Shown here one piece after another: positions 12,768 through 16,000 of a DNA stretch of 16,000 bases. How positions within the stretch are numbered: position 1 is the stretch's first letter; each line of letters starts with the position of its first letter. A program made the position numbers and the translations under genes. This DNA comes from Candidatus Parvarchaeota archaeon (GTDB taxonomy: Archaea > Nanobdellota > Nanobdellia > Parvarchaeales > Parvarchaeaceae), in contig DAHXLI010000048.1 in NCBI GenBank assembly GCA_027366075.1, forward strand, positions 1-16,000, given 5' to 3'. Below the pieces are notes generated by a model. That model was not told the DNA's origin. It saw nothing but the letters and a program-made list of their open reading frames with translations, and ran no database searches.

Positions 12768-13682
12768 TCATTTTAGGTTTTTCGTAAGCTCTTTATACTC
12801 GTTATACATCTTCTCGACCGCTGCGTTTAGCAGGCGAAGGTCGTCCTCTGAGAAGGACTTTTCCAGCGACGGGCCGATTTTGTTTCCGACTATAGTCGGC
12901 CTGCTTACGTGTATGACCTCGTCTTTGTATTTTATTGGCGCAGCTATGCTCATTACACGATTTTCGTTCGTAGCGACAGCAACTACTATGTCCCGCATGG
13001 AAGTCGCCGGTCCCCACGATGTGCCACCAAGCACCGCAATCACCTGGGCCGCGACGTCCTTTACATAATTGGTTACTTCATCTCTGGTAAGTTTACCTTT
13101 AGCCACTTCATCAAAAGGCACGTTGTTAACGGTCACGGTGTCCCAGAATATCGATAGGCCTTCGCCGTGCTCCCCCCCTGCGAAACCGTCCACAACGTCC
13201 ACCGGGACCCCAAGCCTTTCAGCTATAAAGGACCTTAGCCGCATGTTTTCTACTTGAGCCCCCGAACTTATGGTAAGTCGGTTGGAATATTTCATAAATA
13301 CCGAAGCCATTTGGTCAACAGGGTTAGTCACCATCACGAAAAGCGCCTTTGGATTATTTTGCGGTAAAGTCTTGGCAAATTCTATAATTATCTTGGCATT
13401 GTCATTGAAAACATCAGTCCGGCTCTGATTTGCCATCCTAGGTTTTCCTGCGCTTATGAGTACTATATCGGCGCCCTTTACGTCGTTTATCGAATTGGTG
13501 GCCGATATTTTTGTGTTTATTTTCGCGCTAGCCAATGCATGCATCAGTTCGTCCTTAAACCTTTGTGGGAGGTCAGGGACTATATCGAATATTATCGCCT
13601 GGTCTACTGCGCCAGACATAAGCGTGGAGTATATTATCGTTTGGCCTATCCTGCCGGCACCTATAAAAGCGACCTTGGTCAT
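12768..13682 (-). CDS. mdh: Malate dehydrogenase (LDH/MDH superfamily)
   Basis: A 304-residue NAD(P)-dependent 2-hydroxyacid dehydrogenase interconverting malate and oxaloacetate. The N-terminal Rossmann motif is GAGRIG (8-13), with Asp33 ending strand 2 (IIFDI), which favours NAD over NADP. The specificity loop reads GKPRMANQSR: Arg82 at the position where MDHs have Arg and LDHs Gln, and Arg88 for catalysis. VTNPVD carries the conserved Asn120. Substrate-binding Arg148 is in ENMRLR, and catalytic His172 in GGEHGE. The dyad partner of the histidine, normally Asp (DxxR), is Glu145. Length fits archaeal LDH-like MDHs (about 300-310). The ATG at 13682 is supported by a TATA box 23-24 bases upstream. 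It is divergent from the ferredoxin reductase gene. Another 2-hydroxyacid specificity cannot be excluded. Confidence 0.88.
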   Translation of the reverse strand: MTKVAFIGAGRIGQTIIYSTLMSGAVDQAIIFDIVPDLPQRFKDELMHALASAKINTKISATNSINDVKGADIVLISAGKPRMANQSRTDVFNDNAKIIIEFAKTLPQNNPKALFVMVTNPVDQMASVFMKYSNRLTISSGAQVENMRLRSFIAERLGVPVDVVDGFAGGEHGEGLSIFWDTVTVNNVPFDEVAKGKLTRDEVTNYVKDVAAQVIAVLGGTSWGPATSMRDIVVAVATNENRVMSIAAPIKYKDEVIHVSRPTIVGNKIGPSLEKSFSEDDLRLLNAAVEKMYNEYKELTKNLK

Positions 13683-13701
13683 GTTTATGTAAGTTTTGTC
13701 G

Positions 13702-13709
13702 AATATTAA
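13702..13709 (-). promoter_or_regulatory. TATA box of mdh
   Basis: On the minus strand TTAATATT is centred 23-24 bases before the ATG, and an A/T-rich upstream stretch precedes it. It is the same octamer as the box upstream of 702. Leaderless transcription is predicted. Confidence 0.6.
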
Positions 13710-13779
13710 TAATTTTTTTAAAACGTCGGCATCAAAGCAAAGAATTATAAGCGATGTAGGCGAACTATACAGTGTGTCC

Positions 13780-13787
13780 TAAAATAG
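13780..13787 (+). promoter_or_regulatory. Weak TATA-like element of the ferredoxin reductase gene
   Basis: TAAAATAG is centred about 27 bases before the ATG at 13811. A purine-rich GAGAGG (13786-13791) lies about 20 bases before the ATG, which is too far for a normal ribosome-binding site. Confidence 0.3.
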
Positions 13788-13810
13788 AGAGGAAATTTTA
13801 TTTTCGATAA

Positions 13811-14806
13811 ATGGAAGAATATGAACTAGGGATAATCGGCGCAGGACCTACCGGGCTTTTTTCGACTTTCTGCGCGGGCCTTAGGGAGATCAAGAGCATA
13901 ACTTTAGAGGGGCTTGAGACTACCGGCGGCCAGATACTTAAATTTTACCCCGTGAAAAAAGTATTGGATGTAGAAGGCATACCAGAGATAAAGGGGGTAG
14001 ACCTCGCCAATTCGCTCCTCAAACAGGCTCAGCTTTTTGGCAACAAGATAACATTGAACTCAAAGGTCACGGATATAAAAAAGGACCCGTCAGGCAAATT
14101 TATTTTAGAAGTAAACGGGGGGGACCGGTACTTGGTAAAGGCAATATTGATGTGCACCGGCATAGGCTCTTTAGTCCCTGCAAAACTCGATGTAGACGGA
14201 GAGCTAAAATACGAGGGGGTCGGCGTCCATTACACCGTAAATCAAACCGAGCCGTTTGTCGATAAGACCGTGGCCGTGATCGGCGGCGGCGACTCGGGTT
14301 TTGATTGGGCCAACCAAATAGTAGGCGTGGCAAAGAAAATATACATAGTCGAATACCTGCCCGTCCTAAAAGCGCTCGAAAGATCAATCAGCGATTTAAT
14401 GAGCACTGGGAAAGGCGAGACGATACTCAACACCGCCGTAAAAGAAGTGATTGGGGACGGCAAAAAGGTCACTGGCATAAAAATAATGAATAGAAAAGAC
14501 GATTCCATTAGGGTCCTACCGGTAGACACATTGATAGTCGCAATAGGGCATAAAGCCGAGACGAATTCGTTCAAGTCGACTACATTCGAAGTTTTAATGA
14601 ACAAATTAAAGGTAAACGAGGATTATCAGACCAGCGTACCGGGGATATACGCGGCGGGAGACCTATCTATCTTCGGTAAGAAACCCAAGGTGGGCCTTCT
14701 TGCGGTCGGCGGGGCGGAGGCATACGAAGCGATAAATAACATAAAGAAATATCTAAATCCCGAAGCGTCTGTTTTTGGCGAACATAGCACAAACATAAAG
14801 CTATAA
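13811..14806 (+). CDS. Thioredoxin reductase-like ferredoxin-NAD(P)+ reductase
   Basis: A 331-residue FAD enzyme of the TrxR-like ferredoxin/flavodoxin-NADP+ oxidoreductase type (like Bacillus YumC). The FAD site is GAGPTG (10-15), with the TTGGQ (38-41) loop, and a C-terminal YAAGDLS (280-286). The nucleotide site is VIGGGDSGFDWANQ (157-170). The redox CxxC that TrxR has just before this block is absent (VHYTVNQTEPF), which separates this enzyme from true thioredoxin reductases. The C-terminal extension FGEHSTNIKL matches the FNR-specific tail that stacks on the flavin. The NADPH-binding HRRxxxR motif is missing: strand 2 of the second Rossmann ends IYIVEYLP, with an acidic residue, pointing to NADH. 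It is likely to move electrons between ferredoxin and NAD(P)H. Divergent from mdh. Confidence 0.85.
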   Translation: MEEYELGIIGAGPTGLFSTFCAGLREIKSITLEGLETTGGQILKFYPVKKVLDVEGIPEIKGVDLANSLLKQAQLFGNKITLNSKVTDIKKDPSGKFILEVNGGDRYLVKAILMCTGIGSLVPAKLDVDGELKYEGVGVHYTVNQTEPFVDKTVAVIGGGDSGFDWANQIVGVAKKIYIVEYLPVLKALERSISDLMSTGKGETILNTAVKEVIGDGKKVTGIKIMNRKDDSIRVLPVDTLIVAIGHKAETNSFKSTTFEVLMNKLKVNEDYQTSVPGIYAAGDLSIFGKKPKVGLLAVGGAEAYEAINNIKKYLNPEASVFGEHSTNIKL

Positions 14807-14825
14807 ATGTTACTACCGTAAAGTA

Positions 14826-14833
14826 TTTATATT
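14826..14833 (+). promoter_or_regulatory. TATA box of the gene at 14854
   Basis: TTTATATT is centred 24-25 bases before the ATG at 14854 and predicts a leaderless transcript. Confidence 0.6.
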
Positions 14834-14853
14834 AGATAATATCCTAAAGTTGT

Positions 14854-15252
14854 ATGGCAGACAAGACAAGAAGGTATTCCTTAAGAGGAGTCACGGCTTA
14901 CGTCGATAAAAGAGGCATCGTTCGTCTTAACACTTTGAACGAAGACCTTGATGAGGCAGGCCTTGAAGCTATACTTAAAGACCCTTTATCTACCAAAGAT
15001 TATCCCATGCTGAAATATTCACCCCCGTTATCCGACGACGAAAAACCGGCAAGGCATGCTTATGTCCAGCTGAATTTTCGTTTGGCAAAAAGCGACGAAG
15101 AACAAAGAAACGGCTCGACAATAAGGGACCACGGACTGAATAGGCTGAATTGCGCATTTGGATACATTGAGACATCTGAAACCCAGATGGATTCTAAGAA
15201 GAAACACACCATAGACCGCGCGCTTAAAGCGTACGAAGCCTCCATAAATTAG
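14854..15252 (+). CDS. Small soluble protein of unknown function
   Basis: A 132-residue protein that I do not recognise. It is polar, without membrane helix or signal peptide, and has a single cysteine. The N-terminus SLRGVTAYVDKRGIVRLN looks like a beta hairpin, followed by a helical stretch (LDEAGLEAILKD), a strand-rich centre (HAYVQLNFRLA) and a C-terminal helix (TIDRALKAYEASI). The promoter spacing supports the start at 14854. It stands alone between the ferredoxin reductase gene and a convergent pilin-like gene. No function is proposed. Confidence 0.55.
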   Translation: MADKTRRYSLRGVTAYVDKRGIVRLNTLNEDLDEAGLEAILKDPLSTKDYPMLKYSPPLSDDEKPARHAYVQLNFRLAKSDEEQRNGSTIRDHGLNRLNCAFGYIETSETQMDSKKKHTIDRALKAYEASIN

Positions 15253-15304
15253 GTAATCCGGCAAGCGTCGACTACGTAAACTGCGACCGAAAATAAAAGG
15301 AGAT

Positions 15305-15481
15305 CTAAGGGATAGTGACGTTGGTATTGGTTACGTTAGTTAGATGCGAAATTGGGCTTATTATCCCGCTTCTTATAAGGAACAAGATTACTACAAGCAA
15401 CGCCAATGCTATCACTATAAGGATTATTATCTCCAAACCCAGCGAAATAGCACCGTTTTTGTCGTATCGCAAATCGAACAT
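15305..15481 (-). CDS. 58-residue pilin-like membrane protein
   Basis: A small frame from ATG at 15481 to TAG at 15305. The product begins MFDLRYDKNGAISLGLE and continues into a very hydrophobic helix (about residues 18-41), then a short tail with NVT sequons (TNVTNTNVTI). The charged leader ending K-N-G followed by a hydrophobic helix with an acidic residue near its start resembles archaeal class III (prepilin) signal sequences, with probable cleavage after Gly10. It could be a minor pilin or archaellin-like subunit, or a small membrane protein. A TATA box lies at exactly the leaderless distance, which supports a real gene. The competing 63-codon plus-strand frame at 15344 is Tyr/Gln-rich and lacks such support. 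Confidence 0.6.
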   Translation of the reverse strand: MFDLRYDKNGAISLGLEIIILIVIALALLVVILFLIRSGIISPISHLTNVTNTNVTIP

Positions 15482-15502
15482 ATAGGATTTTGTTTTGCGC
15501 TT

Positions 15503-15510
15503 AATTTATA
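15503..15510 (-). promoter_or_regulatory. TATA box of the 58-residue pilin-like gene
   Basis: On the minus strand TATAAATT is centred 25-26 bases before the ATG at 15481. A second AT-rich stretch follows upstream (15512-15520). Confidence 0.6.
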
Positions 15511-15557
15511 CTTTTATATTATCTCTAGCTGGTAAATCACGGCATCATATAAAAGAC

Positions 15558-15565
15558 TTAAATAT
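15558..15565 (+). promoter_or_regulatory. TATA box of the gene at 15586
   Basis: TTAAATAT is centred 24-25 bases before the ATG at 15586, again leaderless. It is about 50 bases from the divergent minus-strand box at 15503. Confidence 0.6.
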
Positions 15566-15585
15566 TTGGCGCGATTAAACTTAAT

Positions 15586-15981
15586 ATGCCGAAAGGAAAT
15601 TCAAAAAACGCGCGTAAGCACCCCTCTTCTAAGAAATTAGCGGAAGCCAGGCACGTCGCATCTGTAAAGAAATTTTCATCAGAAAAAGACTTACATCACA
15701 TGATAAGACTGATAGGCGCGCTTTTCCCACTACGTCAGGATAAGAACACAAAGCGGTCGCTAGAATTGTTGTCAGAGCTTTCCAAGAAAAAAGGCTTTAA
15801 AAGTCTTTATGGCCTTTTAAAGGGTTTACTTGCCGAAGAAATAAGTCCCGGCAAGCTGGAGAAGGCTTCGGAAACGGTCGTGACGATATTCAAGGAGGAA
15901 TCCGGTATAGATTTGATCGCTAAGTTACCAGAAAACAAAAAACGCAGACAGAATGCCGGTGGCCTCTTGCGCGGATTGTAA
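15586..15981 (+). CDS. Basic helical protein of unknown function
   Basis: A 131-residue protein that I do not recognise. The first 30 residues are strongly basic and disordered-looking (MPKGNSKNARKHPSSKK), then a mostly helical body with Leu-rich stretches (LLSELSKKKGFKSLYGLLKGLL), and a second basic patch near the C-terminus (ENKKRRQNAGG). No cysteine, no membrane helix. The basic ends suggest nucleic acid or ribosome binding, which is only inference from composition. The start is supported by a TATA box at leaderless spacing. The stop lies 19 bases before the window edge, so nothing downstream can be seen. Confidence 0.55.
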   Translation: MPKGNSKNARKHPSSKKLAEARHVASVKKFSSEKDLHHMIRLIGALFPLRQDKNTKRSLELLSELSKKKGFKSLYGLLKGLLAEEISPGKLEKASETVVTIFKEESGIDLIAKLPENKKRRQNAGGLLRGL

Positions 15982-16000
15982 TCTCTATTTACAATTGAAA

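Noticed and set aside
15344..15535. A 63-codon plus-strand frame rich in Tyr and Gln.
   Set aside because: It is the antisense of the better supported minus-strand pilin-like gene, and it has no promoter at the right spacing.
1..16000. CRISPR arrays, insertion sequences, rRNA genes or long repeats.
   Set aside because: I saw no regularly spaced repeats, transposase motifs or rRNA segments; gaps between genes are short and mostly hold promoters.

Overview
The window looks like a piece of an archaeal chromosome, most plausibly from a small-genome DPANN lineage (a Micrarchaeota/ARMAN-type organism is my best guess, from overall gene character and not from a database match). The archaeal signs are: the ribosome-recycling ATPase ABCE1/Rli1 with its N-terminal iron-sulfur domain, a DUF211 protein, a tRNA-Ser with G73 and no encoded CCA, proteins with archaeal class III (pilin/archaellin-type) signal sequences, and TATA boxes centred about 24-27 bases upstream of many start codons with no Shine-Dalgarno sequence. 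That last pattern implies that much of the window is transcribed as leaderless mRNA.

Layout. 1-578 (-): 5' part of ABCE1. 702-3171 (+): a zinc-type TIM-barrel protein (endonuclease IV/xylose isomerase superfamily) with a coiled-coil insertion, closely followed by a nucleotidyltransferase. 3172-3976 (-): a two-gene overlapping unit, DUF211 plus a VIT1/CCC1-like five-helix membrane protein. 4081-8071 (+): the most interesting block, with a cysteine-rich pilin-like protein, a membrane-anchored extracellular protein, an unknown soluble protein, a RecA/KaiC-like protein with a degenerate Walker A, a fusion of a second degenerate KaiC-like domain with a Ras-like GTPase, and a Roadblock/LC7 protein. 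8149-8415 (-): a small charged orphan. 8514-8598 (+): tRNA-Ser(GGA), followed by an AT-rich free-standing LAGLIDADG homing endonuclease gene (8637-9509). 9520-11421 (-): a bacterial-type threonyl-tRNA synthetase with an intact editing domain. 11517-12766 (+): a transglutaminase-fold-like protein coupled to an Ham1/ITPase-family protein. 12768-13682 (-): malate dehydrogenase. 13811-14806 (+): a thioredoxin-reductase-like ferredoxin-NAD(P)+ reductase. 14854-15252 (+), 15305-15481 (-) and 15586-15981 (+): three small genes, the middle one a 58-residue pilin-like membrane protein.

How the genes may work together. Translation is represented by ABCE1, tRNA-Ser and ThrRS; central redox metabolism by MDH and the ferredoxin reductase; nucleotide-pool cleaning by the Ham1-like protein; metal handling possibly by DUF211/VIT1. 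The 4081-8071 block pairs a surface-exposed pilin-like layer with a cytoplasmic GTPase/Roadblock switch and two pseudo-ATPase RecA domains. By analogy with FlaH in archaella and MglA/MglB in bacterial polarity control, I propose it as a candidate GTPase-controlled surface-structure system. No FlaI/PilB-type motor ATPase or membrane platform gene is in the window, so this remains inference. I see no CRISPR array, insertion sequence or rRNA.
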